From assembly GCA_009746045.1 (NCBI GenBank), contig RPFO01000667.1, positions 1,950,069 to 2,000,823 on the forward strand: DNA of 50,755 nucleotides. Reading direction: 5' to 3'. Both the position numbers and the translations under genes were made by a program. The stretch comes from Mesostigma viride (taxonomy: Eukaryota; Streptophyta; Mesostigmatophyceae; Mesostigmatales; Mesostigmataceae). This document shows positions 1-44,755 of this stretch, one piece after another (the stretch's first letter is position 1; every line of letters starts with the position of its first letter). The notes under the pieces were generated by a model. It saw only the letters and a list, made by a program, of their open reading frames with translations, ran no database searches and was not told the origin of the DNA.

Positions 1-1050
1 GTGGTCAAGAGTTTGGCAAGATAAAAATAGGGGTCAAGAGCTTGGCAAGATAAATAGGGGTCAAGAGTTTGGTGGAGGGTCGCGCATGTGGTTGATCAGG
101 CCCGTGCTGCGACGCCCAAGAAAAGGGAAGGAAAGAAAGGGGAGAAGGGGGCAAGCGGAAAAAGTAGCAAGTGCAAGTGCGGAGTACAGGACAATGGTGG
201 AGCAAGCGGTTAATGAATCCTGGTGCATGCCGCCGGTGAGGCAAAAGAAACGGAAAGAAAGGCAGAGAGAGAGAGAGAGGGCGAAATGAAGAGGGGAGCC
301 AGACTGCGCTGGAGGGTTGAAGCAAGAGGCGGATACGGCACGCTAGTAGAGCTACAGCACGCCCAACCCCCGGGGAAGGCGAAAACAAGGAGAACACTGG
401 GGATGGTGGTGGAGGGATGGTGGCACGAGCAGGAGCCAGAGGGAAAGGGGGGGCGGGGCAGGAGGATCGCACAAGGGGGTTCCTGTCACCCAGGGAATGG
501 GGAGAAGGAGGCGGTACATCGAACGAGGATGTTACAAGGGGCAGTGCGGGCATCATGGCAATCACTGTGCCAGATGTGCAGCGTATGCGTTCATCTAGGA
601 AAATCTTGCTTGATACTGCGAGAGCTGTCGAAATTATGGTCGTGGGCCAGGTGATGTGGAGGGTGAGAGTGAGCCAGGAGGGGGATGACATTTTGATACT
701 AGTTATTCTTATTAGTACAATCATGCTAATTGCTTGAAATAAGTCATAGGGTGAGGGTCTGGGTGGGTTGCGGGGGAATTGGCCTACTGTTAATACGCTG
801 TGGCACTGTGGCACTCAATAAGCATTGGTACCGCCTGCCGCCATTCTGCTCCATGTCCTCCACATCTTGACAATACTCGGAGTAACCACAATGCTGACAG
901 ACATACCAAAGCACCAGTCACTAACATATATACCAAAGCACCAAGCACACCTACCTGGCCCTGTTCTACTCCATGTCCTCCAAGTCCTGCAATACTAGAG
1001 CTATACTAGTATGACAGTATATGCCTCTCTAGATAGTAGCATGCCCCCAC
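1..1050. other. Intronic sequence left of the last visible exon
   Basis: No exon of the C2/GRAM gene is recognisable here, and the long frames look like shadows of purine-rich DNA. Two decayed copies of the 3' edge of the GRAM exon lie at about 826-876 and 951-985, both containing the run TGCTCCATGTCCTCC or a close variant. A short threefold repeat of about 26 bases opens the window (GGGGTCAAGAG...). Confidence 0.6.
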
Positions 1051-16471
<15,421 letters not shown>

Positions 16472-19400
16472 CCCGGCCCAGGGGGAACTGCAAGCATACG
16501 TCCTAGCAGCGAGGACTCATCAATACTTGCTGCCAATTGGCATGTACTGCATTTGACATTAACGCAGCCATTGCATTTACCACTGTGTGTGCATTACCCC
16601 TAACGATGCCCGCATTTCCTGTGAAACCGGTCACGCAGAAAGAGGCATGGGAGCGCATCACAGGGCAGAATCAGTTCCAATTGATGAATGGCGGATTCAC
16701 CTAAAATGATGGATGAAGATCTCATGAACCGTGTTCAACAATCGTCGGTGAAACGCGCTGTGTGCAAGCTATGGCCCTGTTGAGGAGCGCACTGGCTAAG
16801 GAACATCCAAGCAAGCAAACAAGCGGAACCGATCTCGCAACCAATTGCTGCCATGAGGCGCAACTGGAAACCAGGCAAGTACTATTGTACAGCCTATGGC
16901 GGAAACTGCAGAGAAACAACGGCGGACGGACATCGCGGATCCAGGTGGCACGGTCGGGGGGAAGTTGACTGATTGGAGAGTGACGGGCCAAGCGGCGAGG
17001 TTTATTTCCTGGCGCGAGCCCATGGCGAGCTGGCGAATATTTTCGGAGTTGGCTGAGCTGCGCGCAGATCTGCTCGTGCCACACGCTGCTGCCAACCCTG
17101 GCCGTACTACGGGCAGTGGCTCGTTGAACCGACAGCTATACTGTGTCGGAGTTGAAGCCTATAGACAGTTAGACACATCATATGTCTCAATAACCAACAG
17201 TCTGCCACTTGGTAATGCACGAACGAGCTATCAACTATATTAAAAACCATCGGGCATCCTGTGGCGGATCTCCGTACTTTTCCGGTCTTTTTCAGGGGTC
17301 CTCGTGGTCGACGCCTGTCCTTAGCGCCGTTTCCCGTTGGGCGCAAGTCGACGGAATTTGGAGCTCGTACAGACTTCGGTGCGTGGTTGGACCGAAGACG
17401 CTGTATCTCGGGCATCGGACGGAGTGCTTTGGTGCAGTGGGATACGATTGGCGTTCACTCGCTGGCATCTTTAATTGCTTTAAAGTCGTCTCGCGACATT
17501 TTGACGTTAGCCCACCTTCATTAGGATTCGCTGATACCTACTCATTTCCCCTCTCACCTCTTTGGTCCATAATTGGCTAATAAAATATACCCATTTCCCC
17601 GAAAAAAAAAAATTTTGACGTTAGCGACTTGATCCAGTTCGACTGGCGAGTAGTTGGTCGAACTTTCGCGACTAGCCACCTGTCGGCTCACCGAAACTGG
17701 GTCGCATACTAGAGTGACGGTCAGCTTGACGGCTTTCGCCTTTTCGCCGTTGCTCTCGCCGTGCTCGACTTATATACGAAGGCAAAATGAAAAAAGTTAA
17801 AACGTTAGCCTCCGACAATCTGGAGCGTCCGATGATGGATCCAACGGACGCGATAAACCCGCTAAGTTAGCGGCTCGGGTCGTCCGTCCAAAATACTACA
17901 AAATACTACACATAAACAACCAATACAAAACAGTAGTATAGTAGTGCACTATGTCTCGACCCAGTTTCGGTCAGCCAACCTACGACGACGGACTCAGGCG
18001 GGGAGGCATCCTGTGGCGGATCTTCGTACCTTTCCGGTCTTTTTCAGGGGTCCTCGTGGTCGACGCCTGTCCTTCGCGCCACGCCTTTTCGCAGGGGGGC
18101 GGGGGGCGCATCATGGCCGGCTGAGGGGGAGGGCGGGGGGGGGGGGGGGGGGAAACCTCTGGGTGGGTGGGTGGGCGGGGGGGCGGGGGATCCCGCAGAC
18201 TCTGGCGTCTCGCTGAGAAGGGCGGGGGGCCTTGCGACCTCGCCGTCTCAGTCACTCAGGCGGGGAGGCATCCTGTGGCGGATCTTCGTACTTTTCCCGG
18301 GCCAGTCGGCGGGGGGGCGCATCATGGCTGAGGGGGAGGGGGGCAGGGGGGGGGCGGGAAACTCCGGGTGGGTGGAGGGGCGCGGGGCCGCGGGGGGAGC
18401 GGGGAGATCCCGCAGACTCTGGCGTCTCGCTGAGGAGGGCGGGGGGCCTTGCGACCTCACCTGCGGCGGGGCGCCGTCTCACTGTGACCTCGCCGTCTCA
18501 CTCAGGCGGGGTACATCTTCGTATTTTTCCCGGGCCGGTCGGCGCGGGGGCGTATCATGGCTGAGGGGGGGGGACGACATTTTGACATTAGCGAGTCGAT
18601 CGAGCTTGACTGGCGGGTAGTTGGTCGATCTTTTGCGACTTGCCACCTGTCGGATCACTGAAATCGGGTCGCCTTCTATAGTGACGGTAGGATAATTTGA
18701 CGGATTTCGTATTTTCGGGGGGGGAGAGGGGGGGAGGAACTCCGGGTGGGTGGGGGGGTGCGGGGGTAGGGGGTGCGGGGGACGCATCCGCCAGTGCATC
18801 GTGGCCGGCCCTCGCTGAGGGGGGGGGGAGGGGGGGGGGGAGCTCCGGGTGGGTGGGGCGGTGGGGGGTGGGGGGGGGGGGTGGGGGTGACGGATCCGCC
18901 GGTGCATCATGGGGTGGGGGGGACCTCCGGGTGGGTGGGGGGGCGCGGGGGGCGGGGGATTCCGCTGTTATCCGCGTACTATGACGTCTCGCTGAGGGGG
19001 GAGGGGGGTTGCGACCTCGCCTAGGGCGGGGCGTCTTACTAAAGCGGCAGCGAATGGCCCTCCGGGTAGGTGGGAACTGGGAATGAGGGCGGACCGACTG
19101 CGGTGTTTCAGGCCCGCACAGCGTGTCGTTATTTGTCTCCCGACTTTTTCCTTTTTTCAGCCCCCTTCATAAGCTTCAGTTGACTGCCGAAATCGAGTTG
19201 CCATGTGTCGGCGGACGGATCGAAACGCGACTACTAGAGTCACGGTCGGCTTTGCGCCTTCTTTTGGGGGGGGATGCGAAGCATCCCCCCCCCCCCTTAA
19301 GCTTGTTTTATTGCAGTCTGCCAACAGCATGTCCGGTTGCGCCACGTGGGCCGTGCCCCTGGTCGATGGCCACGGCGGCGCGAGGCCCTGGGCTCCTCTG

Positions 19401-19652
19401 GGCAGCCTACAGTACTGTAGTGACAGTGCACAGTATGCAGCAGAGTGACAGAAGTAGAGCAGGGCTGACTGCCATAAAACTGCGCCTTGTCGAAGTCAGG
19501 ACAAAGTGCCATCCCTGAAATTTTTCCTTCAAAATGTAAACAAGCAGCCTTTATCCGCGACATTTGAGCGCATTTATTAACTACGAGAACTGTTTCATGC
19601 TTGGTGTTTTCTAAGCTTCGGCAGGAATTTCGAGCGAACTGCTGCGCTGAGA
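16472..19652. other. Divergent intergenic region with dispersed G-rich repeats
   Basis: It separates the minus-strand C2/GRAM gene from the plus-strand selenoprotein T gene, so both promoters should lie here. No gene is recognisable. One repeat (core CATCCTGTGGCGGATCT, then TTTTCAGGGGTCCTCGTGGT) occurs near 17255 and 18008, with partial copies near 18268 and 18505. Another (core GTTGGTCGAACTTTCGCGAC with GACGGT) occurs near 17605 and 18569, with weaker traces near 17946 and 19187. Long G runs fill 18090-18960. No TATA box could be assigned with confidence. Confidence 0.65.
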
Positions 19653-22785
<3,133 letters not shown>

Positions 22786-23118
22786 CGTGGGACCCAATCT
22801 GGTGGAGTGTGTGTGTGTGGGACGAGGAGAATGGGTGTTTGGGACGAGCTCCAAGGCAGTGCGCTCTGGGGACTTCTTTCGCGTAATTATGCAGGATGAT
22901 GTATTCGAGATATGAGCGCTAGAGAGGTTCAGGCCGCGGCTGAGTGGTCGACCGACGACTCCTGGGGATGGGCGCGGGCGTCCAGCGGGTGCGCCGGGTG
23001 GAGCTCTCTCGAGCGGTTGTCGGCGAAAGGAGCTCTGGAGTGCACGATGGATGGCATGGGTGTTATGGAAGAGCGGGCTCGGTCTTTGCGGCTGCGCACT
23101 CTCCCTTGCGCCCGGTGC

Positions 23119-23123
23119 TGTAA
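23119..23123 (+). terminator. TGTAA polyadenylation signal of selenoprotein T
   Basis: TGTAA, the signal used by green algae, lies 334 bases after the TAG stop at 22783-22785. The 3' untranslated region between them is where a SECIS element must sit if the TGA is decoded in the usual way. Confidence 0.55.
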
Positions 23124-23139
23124 GAATGAAATTTCCTGG

Positions 23140-24260
23140 TGAGAAATGGTCAAGCGGGAGCAGGGGACTGCGGCCCTGTTGGGGGAGGAGTGGGGGCACT
23201 GGCGCAAAGTCGCTGAGCCATTGCTTTTGTGGGACGGAGGGGGGATGCAACCCCCCTAGGCTTCGCGCGTGCGACCACTTTGCCCAGTGTCCACTTTGTT
23301 CTGGCCTTGTGGTGTTGGGGCGCCGCGATCTCCCAGTGTCCAGCGCCGTGGTATGCCTCTGCTCGGGCGCGCTTTCGTGCAGACAAGGAGGCACGCGTGC
23401 ATATTCCATCGGTGGTATGCGGGTGGGTTGTGTGGTGTTGGACTGCCCAGGTTCTGTTTTGCCTTGGGAGGCTCAACACCCACAAGAAGACGTAGTGTCG
23501 CGTCCTGAACCATTCCGTGAGTACTGCAAGGCGTGGTACCGCCAGTGTCCGTGTGGCGGTCTCTCCTCTGTTCCTGCCAAGGGCCCCACCAATCTCTGTT
23601 GTCCATCTTGTCATCCATTGCCAAGATGGGGTGAAGGGGGTTGAGGGGGAGTTGACGCTGTGCGCCCGCCGTTGGAATGTGTTAGGGACACTGTGGAGCC
23701 TAGTCGGATTCCTATGGCCTTCGCTCTCGCGATCTTGGGCCTGTGCTGGTTGCCCCACTGTTACCACGGACGTGCACCAGTAGTGCCTTTGTACCGTGTC
23801 AACATCCGCGCCAGCAGGTGTGGCGCAGGTGTGACAGAATTCTTGCATAGCAGGGTAGGTTTTTGAACAATAGATGTAGTTACGATTGCGAGGCCACGCA
23901 TAGTAGGGAGGATGGCGTTGACTTAGTGAACACGCGGCGTCACATGATGGTGCTAGCTGAAACAGACGGTCGTCTGTGGCTGTGTATCGGAAAATTTGCC
24001 CGTTTTACGAAAACGTTTCGTCTGCTCCTGGTATTTTGTATTGCAAATATCAATGAAATATGGAAGTTGCTTAGTTTTTGCCAACTTCACTGTAGAAAGT
24101 GAGGCATTTTCATTGACCCCCCATAATTGGCAAGCCGCTTTGCGCAAGAGTCTTTGAATGGATTTGGAGGTGCATTTATATAATACTGCTACATAATCAG
24201 ACTGGTATGTTGTCTCATTGACATAACCAGACGACAGACTTGTGCACGTGTCCAGCTCTA
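23140..24260. other. Intergenic stretch with no recognised gene
   Basis: Open frames here are short and lack recognisable motifs or codon structure. One clear feature is a nested inverted repeat at about 24050-24116. Its outer arms are CAATGAAA and TTTTCATTG. Its inner arms are GAAGTTG and CAACTTC around a 12-base loop. Confidence 0.6.
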
Positions 24261-25028
24261 CTCAGCCGGCCTATTGCGGAACGTCCAAGCAGGATGTCCC
24301 ATGTACGTACGTGCCCCCATGCATGGCCAGGGGGCTCCCAGGTTAGGTCAAAACACGTACCACCAGTGTCGGCAGGCTGGCCAGGTGGCTAGCCCATGCA
24401 GGAGCAGTCGCCTATGCTTGATCGATATGCCTGGCGATCGGGTAAATCTGCATACGAATATAATCGTACCAATTTCACCTTTGCGGCGTGCCAAATCAGA
24501 ATATAATCGTACCAAATGCTTATCGGTGCACACGTCCGCAAGGAGGACTTGTACCTAGGCATGCGACTTATCACCAGCACCATCAATGCAGTGGCGTCTG
24601 CAGCTCGTAGGGCACTAGCTCGCACCAACCAGGTAGACACCTCACGTGGCCCCTCCGCAGGGCTGCGCCCCGCTCAGCTAGCCGGGCAGGCACCTCCTCA
24701 CGTGGGCCGGGCCCAGCCAGGCTAGACGCCACAAGGCCCGCATCTTCAAAGACTGAGCAGCTCGAAGAAGACATGGGGGGCCTAGGACTCTCCGTGATTT
24801 GGAAAACGATGATGGACAAGGCCAAGTGGGCTCAGTATATACCGATTAGCGGAAGCATGCTAGACAAGACCCCTAGTAGGGTCGCGGGCACCATCCAGAT
24901 ATAGAGTAGGATTGTCTTGTAGATAGATTAGACCGGTAGCATTGTGTGTACCCGGCCATCCATCCATCCATCGGCATATCCTCCGTGACTCCCCAACGGG
25001 AGCACGAGTTTAATTAATGAATTGATTA
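24260..25028 (+). mobile_element. 5'-truncated LINE-like element, copy 1
   Basis: The right end is a stem-loop (CTCCC-CAAC-GGGAG) followed by GCACGAG and a TTTAATTAATGAATT tail. The same end recurs at 26742-26809. Upstream, a short frame at about 24745-24905 ends ...KAKWAQYIPISG... before a TAG. This could be the tail of a retrotransposon protein but is not identifiable on its own. The left boundary is uncertain. Confidence 0.5.
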
Positions 25029-25442
25029 TCGGTGCACCATAAACAATCTTCGACGCCTTGTAAAGGTCTTTACCCCAAGAAAAGCTAGAGCCTCGTCTGC
25101 CATGACAGCAGAGGACAGCTCAGATGACAATTATATCCCCCTCTAGTGACTATATGGTTGGGGCATGATGCAGAAAAGGTGGAAGACGCGATTGTACCCA
25201 GGCTCACACGCCGGCCCCTGTGGGCAAGCTCCGTCCCCCCAGACGGAAGGGGCGCTTTGCTGAGTAGAGTAGTACGTTAGGGTTTTCTAGAGTAGCTTAG
25301 AGTTGCAGCACAGCTCTATAGCTTAGTTCGCTGTTCGGTTTCGCGGCTTCGCCCACCTCCATCCATCCAGCAAGGGAATACGTGCTACATGCATGCTCTC
25401 CCGAAGGAGTCATGTTATAATTTAATTTAATTTAATTTAATA
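25029..25442 (+). mobile_element. 5'-truncated LINE-like element, copy 2
   Basis: It ends in a short stem-loop (CTCCCGAAGGAG), ATGTTATAATTTAA and a (TTTAA)n tail. Its internal frame ends APVGK...RKGRFAE and TGA near 25243, as in copy 3. The two share about 230 bases with small indels, so both descend from one element. Confidence 0.6.
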
Positions 25443-25639
25443 TTCAAAAATTTTAACGGTGCAGACGATATTTGTAACTTATTTGGTGTAATTATTTTTT
25501 CTAATGAGATTAGCACAGTACACCGTGGCATGCCCATGCGCATGACACGCAAGTACTTACTTACCCCAAGAAAACACCAGGTTAATTCCATGCAGGCGTG
25601 CGATATTTGATCGATCGAGTGCTTAGTCCGATGCCCACA

Positions 25640-26243
25640 GTTGACGTACATGGCGGCAGGCAGGTGATGGCACCTGCTTCTTGAGTATCAGGTAAGCACC
25701 GGACACTCCGATATAGTCGGTGAAAAAATGGGTTGTGGTTCTCAGTTCTCAAAGTTTCGGGCAAAGCTATGCTTGGAAGGAAGGTCGCGGGTCCGCGGAA
25801 CAACGGAGAGGGGACCAATAAGAGTGCGGCAATGCGCCGCCATGGGGCACTTATCCTGACCTGGCCTGCCCCCAAGGACATTCCTAGAAAGCTGGATAAA
25901 CCTGCCATGAACTACACACAGCTGTTGCTGGCCGACCTAGTGGTCCCAGCTAAATTTGAACACCGCATTCACTCCCTCTCGATCTATTGCTTGGACTGCT
26001 ATGCAGAACAAGAAGAGGTGGCAGACGATTGTTCAGGCTCACACGCGCCAGCCCCTGTGGGCAAGCCCCCTCCCCCCAAGAGGAAGGGGCGCTTTGCTGA
26101 GTAGAGTTGTTAGGGTTTTCTATATTAGATCAGCTTAGAGTTAGCTTAGTTCGGTTTCGCGGCTTCGCCCACCTCCATCCATCCAGCAAGGAAATATGTG
26201 CTACATGGTCTCCCAACGGAGTCATGTTATAATTTAATTTAAC
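25640..26243 (+). mobile_element. 5'-truncated LINE-like element, copy 3
   Basis: The 3' half repeats copy 2: a frame from about 25733 to 26104 ending HAPAPVGKPPPPKRKGRFAE. It is followed by GGTTTCGCGGCTTCGCCCAC, a stem-loop (CTCCCAACGGAG) and a short TTTAA tail. The encoded protein is not recognised. The left boundary is uncertain. Confidence 0.55.
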
Positions 26244-26249
26244 GTTTTT

Positions 26250-26809
26250 AATGCGGCGCCGCCAGAGATAGAGCTCTGGAAAAGGGCTCAGCTAGGCCGG
26301 AATACCTCCGCCATAAGCAGGACCCCCAGAAGCCCAAGGTGTACTGGAGGGGCGGGGACCTGATGATCAACCACAAGATGTGGACGCCCCCAGCGGGCTA
26401 GAATAGCAATAGCCCTAGCTTGTAACCAAGGCAGCCATGCCTAGAATGTTGCCTAGCTGTGCCAACACACCTAGTCACGTGCCGCCAACGCACGGTACAC
26501 AACCAGCCATAGCCTTAGCCTAGTCCTAGTACAGCCATGCTACGCCCTGGCTATGTTCAGATTACTTGCCCACGCTCCTTGCTATGATATGCTCACATGG
26601 GTCTTATTGCACCCACAGTTTGCCGGATCGTTAGCCTGTCCTTTTAGCTAGCCGCGCCCGATTGCAGCTGTGGCATGCCTTTGGCATGAAGGAGACTGGG
26701 GGTCTCTGCCCTTTCTCCTGTAGTGCACACACAGGGATTAAAAGCACTTCGGTGCTCCGTGACTCCCCAACGGGAGCACGAGTTTAATTAATTAATTAAT
26801 TAATTAGGT
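26250..26809 (+). mobile_element. 5'-truncated LINE-like element, copy 4
   Basis: It ends with the same stem-loop as copy 1 (CTCCCCAACGGGAG), preceded by a second hairpin GCACTTCGGTGC and followed by a (TTAA)n tail of about six units. A short frame at about 26310-26400 ends ...GGDLMINHKMWTPPAG and TAG. Copies 1 and 4 differ from copies 2 and 3 upstream but share the terminal hairpin design. Confidence 0.55.
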
Positions 26810-27189
26810 ACGTGACGCGACTGATTCATGGTAGTACTGTGCGACGGTGTTGGGCGGAATTTCCTGTCCGCTATGCGGACTTTGCATGCATCTCACGTTG
26901 TACATGGCCGGCCAAAAGAGCCGTTACGTCGCGCTGTGATGTGGCAAACTTATTCTCCCCCATCGGATTGCACCAGCCGTCGATGAGCGACGATGCTCGT
27001 CCATGAACCCAACGCAAGCCATGTACGAAAAGAAGTAGAAAAGAGCGCGGCGGAAACGGTTTGCTGACTGGTTCGGGCAAGATGTCCGACAAATGCTACT
27101 CTATACGCTGCCTAATCGATCATCAGAAATGCGCGGCATACCCTTATACAAGACTCGAGGGACCCGTGCGTGGAAAACCTTACGTTCAG

Positions 27190-27640
27190 GACCTGCCGAA
27201 GCATCCTAGTTACTGTGCCGTTTCAGCCGCGTGGTCGGCTGGTCCGTGAGCGTCCAGGCCTCGGCCCCGTACGTGAGCACTGTAAGGACCAAGGCCTTGA
27301 AGCTAGAGCACTCGCTTGCGGTCCTCGCCTAGGTCCTTCGAGTTCCAGTAGGTGTTGACCGAGTGGAGCCTGGCCCAGCCCAGGCCGATGCGCGTGTCCA
27401 CATCGTCAGGGCTCCGTGTCAGGGAGCATGCTCCCCAGCAGCTATAGTTTGAAGCGGTCACGGAACTGCACCTCAGTCAGACCCGTCGAGCAGCCGAGGA
27501 AGCGGCGGGCCGCGACTGGTAACACCAATCGCCATCGCCTCTGTTTCGATGCTAATCTCCAGCCCCACCGCACGAGCCTCCAGGCCCAGACAGTCCAACC
27601 AGGTCTGAATGTGCTTGGGCCGTTCAATGAATTTTCCAAG
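27190..27640 (-). pseudogene. Decayed non-LTR reverse transcriptase fragment
   Basis: Read on the minus strand across several frames, the segment gives GLEISIETEAMAIGVTS, LLGSMLPDT, DDVDTRIGLGWARLHSVNTY and KALVLTVLTYGAEAWTLTD. This is the order of motifs at the end of the reverse transcriptase of LINE elements (connection and thumb region with the final YGAE.WTLT). Stop codons and frameshifts separate the pieces, so it is inactive. The rest of the element is not seen. Confidence 0.82.
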
Positions 27641-27659
27641 TACTACATGTCACAATAAA

Positions 27660-28300
27660 GAGACAAGGGCTACAGGAGCCAGGCTGAGATTTGAAAGAAG
27701 AGGAACCCCCGATACTTTCATATTAGCAGCTGGAAGCGCCCTGCCTTTACTCACAATATTATTACACTTTAGAAAAAAAATTGAGTAGTTTATGGTACGA
27801 GCCTCTTGCCTCATGACACGCAAGTTTATTGACTGACTAACGGACTGACTGGTTGGGGGGGCCCACAATCAATCTACAATACCCATGCCAAATTTTATTA
27901 CTTGAGGAGACGCCATTTCAACAAATACATGACAATTGATGCTCATTGTGAATGCGTTTCCACATGAAATCATTACCATTTCATGCAATTTGGTCACTGG
28001 TGCGCTTTCCGCGTGCACTTTTCATTACTAGATTGCTTAAATTTATTAAAATTTATTAACATTTATTAAAATTTATTCAAGTCGGGGTAAAATTGGCTGT
28101 TTTTGTCATAGTGTCATGCACTCGGAGGGTAAGCAAGTGAGACAAGTTGTAGATTATTTACAATTGCACAACCCTCTCCACGACCCCGCTAGTTCTATTT
28201 ATAGAACGAATTATAATTATTGCCAAAATTGTGCACAAGCCTGTGCACAACCCAACCAGTAATTCCCACTTGAACTTTGAATATTCAAGTGAATGCTCTG
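27660..28300. other. AT-rich intergenic stretch
   Basis: No gene is recognised. It contains A/T-rich tracts including repeats of TTTATTAAAA near 28035-28080. It separates the LINE nest from the minus-strand gene ending at 28356. Confidence 0.6.
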
Positions 28301-28323
28301 GAGACAGATGTACAGATCGATCT

Positions 28324-28328
28324 TTACA
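28324..28328 (-). terminator. TGTAA polyadenylation signal
   Basis: TGTAA on the minus strand lies about 28 bases beyond the stop at 28356 of the large five-exon gene. Confidence 0.6.
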
Positions 28329-28355
28329 AATGTACACGAGTTCAGATCAAGCTAT

Positions 28356-42720
<14,365 letters not shown>

Positions 42721-42764
42721 TGTGATCTGCGCGCAAAACATACACAAACAACCAAACCCTCATA

Positions 42765-43150
42765 GGTTGAGCAATCCACAAAATCATGCCATTACTGTAA
42801 CAACATGGGCAAAGCATACACAAACGAACAACCATCATAGATTGAGCTAACAATCCAGAAAATCATGCCATTACTGTAACAACATGGGCAAAGCATACAC
42901 AAACGAACAACCATCATAGATTGAGCTAGCAATCCACAACATTATGCCATTACTGTAACAACATGGGCAAAGCATACACAAACGAACAACCATCATAGAT
43001 TGAGCTAGCAATCCACAACATCATGCCATTACTGTAACAACATGGGCAAAGCATACACAAACGAACAACCATCATAGATAGAGCAATCCACAACATCATG
43101 CCATTAATGTAATAACATGGGCAAAACATACACAAACAAATAGCCATGAT
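42765..43150. repeat. 79-bp tandem repeat, about 5 copies
   Basis: The unit contains CATGCCATTACTGTAACAAC and GGGCAAAGCATACACAAACG. It resembles the sequence just upstream of the acceptor at 42727, so it appears to have grown from the intron edge. Confidence 0.93.
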
Positions 43151-43206
43151 AGGGCATTAAGAGAATAGCCATGATTGGGGCAATAAGAGAATTTTTTTGT
43201 TCAATT

Positions 43207-43737
43207 CAATGATCACAATTTATGCACACAGTCGATGCATTCATAAATGAGGCAGGTTCTTCCGAAAATTGGCTCCGTCGTAGAGTGTCAACGGCCAACT
43301 TGCAAACACGCACGTTACATGATATACATCCTAGTCATTATGGTCCTATACAAACGCCAGAAGGGCCGAATACCGGTTTAATTGGATCTTTAGCTACGCA
43401 TAGTAAAGTAAATGAATATGTTTTCTTGTCCTTTTTATACATTACAAAAAAATCAAGTAATTAAAAGTGAAATACCTATTTTTATACCTCCACATCAACA
43501 AGATCAATTTAAATTCGCCCCAGAATATTTATTACTTTCTTGTTACTCTAGTGTTGAAAATAATTATGTTCATGTGCGATATAAACCAGAATTTAGTAGT
43601 AAAGCAGAAGAAGTCGATTATTTGGGGATTTCTCCAACGCAAGCTTCAATAGCTACTTCATTTATTCCCTTGGTGGAACATGATGATGCAATCCGAGCAT
43701 TAATGGGTTGTAATATGCAAAGACAAGCAGTTCCATG
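43207..43737 (+). pseudogene. rpoB: Plastid rpoB fragment inserted in the nuclear genome
   Basis: Two frames encode consecutive parts of plastid/bacterial RNA polymerase beta. The first holds [20 protein letters not shown] and [11 protein letters not shown], the second [32 protein letters not shown] and NMQRQAVP. The frame changes near 43430. The segment is clearly more AT-rich than its surroundings and ends abruptly after QAVP. It is a partial, broken copy with no start, consistent with transfer of plastid DNA to the nucleus. Confidence 0.9.
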
Positions 43738-43753
43738 ACACCAAGGTTGAGAC

Positions 43754-43758
43754 TTACA
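43754..43758 (-). terminator. TGTAA polyadenylation signal
   Basis: TGTAA on the minus strand lies about 217 bases beyond the stop at 43975, just outside the rpoB insertion. It may end the transcript of the gene at 44755-43975. Confidence 0.45.
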
Positions 43759-43974
43759 TGCATGGGACAAGAAAAACCTCGTTGCAAGGGTTGAAACAAT
43801 AACGAAATTGTATGACCACAGACACATAAAATGGAAGGCTTGCTCAGTATTATTATTTACCCATCAATCAATTTTAAAGGCAAGGAAATGTTGAAATACG
43901 GAAGACCGTCCCAAGTTCGCCAGCATTAACAAAAGCATTTCTGTGACAAGAACAGTGGGCGACCATTCCCATTA

Positions 43975-44755
43975 TTATCTTTTCCTCTTTTGTTTCTTCC
44001 CCTTCCCGGACTCGCATGCATAAGCGACGTCCGCCATCCCCAAACGATGCAAAATTTTGTTGGAGCTCTGCATCTTCTCCAACAGTTCTTGATCCGATTC
44101 CTCCTTTGCACGACGCGCTTCCTCTGCCTTCGCCTTTGCGGCCTCCACATCTGCATCTATATCCGCCTTCACCACCATCCTGATCAAACGGTCCCGCTCC
44201 TCAGGCCTCTTCGGCAGTCCCACCGGCTCTGCGGCAAGAAGAAGCTCCAAAATATCCTTGTGCAGTCTTTGTGCTTCCACAAATCCTAGCTGCGTCATCA
44301 AGGTGTACGCGCATTCCGCGCCACACCCTGCAAGGAATCCCCCATGGTAACGTTATGCCCATGAGCAAACCCGTACGCGCTGTCCCCCTCTGCAAAATCT
44401 CGAGTCCCTGCCTGTCGAGGCGCACCAGCTCAACTTTCCGTTCCCCAGTGTGCGTTGCCGTGAAGTGGAGGACCGAGCGTGTCATTCCGGTCTTCCCCAT
44501 CAACATCTGCAAACTTGCTACGTATGCGATCCCACGAGCGCACACGTCCTCCAACTTCTCGGCAAAAGGTAGATGTGTCTTGCAATACACATCCAATCCC
44601 TCCAGTGGTCTATCACATCTAAGAAATCCACACCCCCCGTATGGATCCTTGGCATGTTGGTACTCGAGGTCGTGCTCTTGTAGGAACTTATAATGTTCCG
44701 CGCACAGTCCCTCGACCCTTACGGGCTCCGTACAGATTTTGCATTTCGTTGCCAT
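43975..44755 (-). CDS. Cys/His zinc-motif protein with coiled coil, two exons
   Basis: Exons 44755-44377 and 44327-43975 are separated by a 49-base GTACGG...TTGCAG intron. The splice restores one frame of about 243 codons. The N-terminus has two zinc-knuckle-like motifs, CKICTEPVRVEGLCAEH and CGFLRCDRPLEGLDVYCKTH, of the form C-x2/4-C-x8/10-C-x2-H. The C-terminal half is an Ala/Glu/Lys-rich helix (AAKAKAEEARRAKEESDQEL) ending in the basic KGKKQKRKR, a possible nuclear signal. The motif spacing recalls plant WRKY19-type zinc repeats, but no family is assigned. The start is chosen at MATKC because a CAG precedes it directly, as in neighbouring genes. Confidence 0.75.

Noticed and set aside
22786-23125. 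SECIS element in the selenoprotein T 3' region
   Set aside because: Three ATGA sites (near 22893, 22912 and 23126) were examined by eye. None had a convincing long stem with an AA loop and a matching GA. A structure search is needed before calling or excluding it.
23051-23848. Overlapping frames of about 200 codons after selenoprotein T
   Set aside because: GC-rich shadows on both strands with no motif and no splice or signal support.
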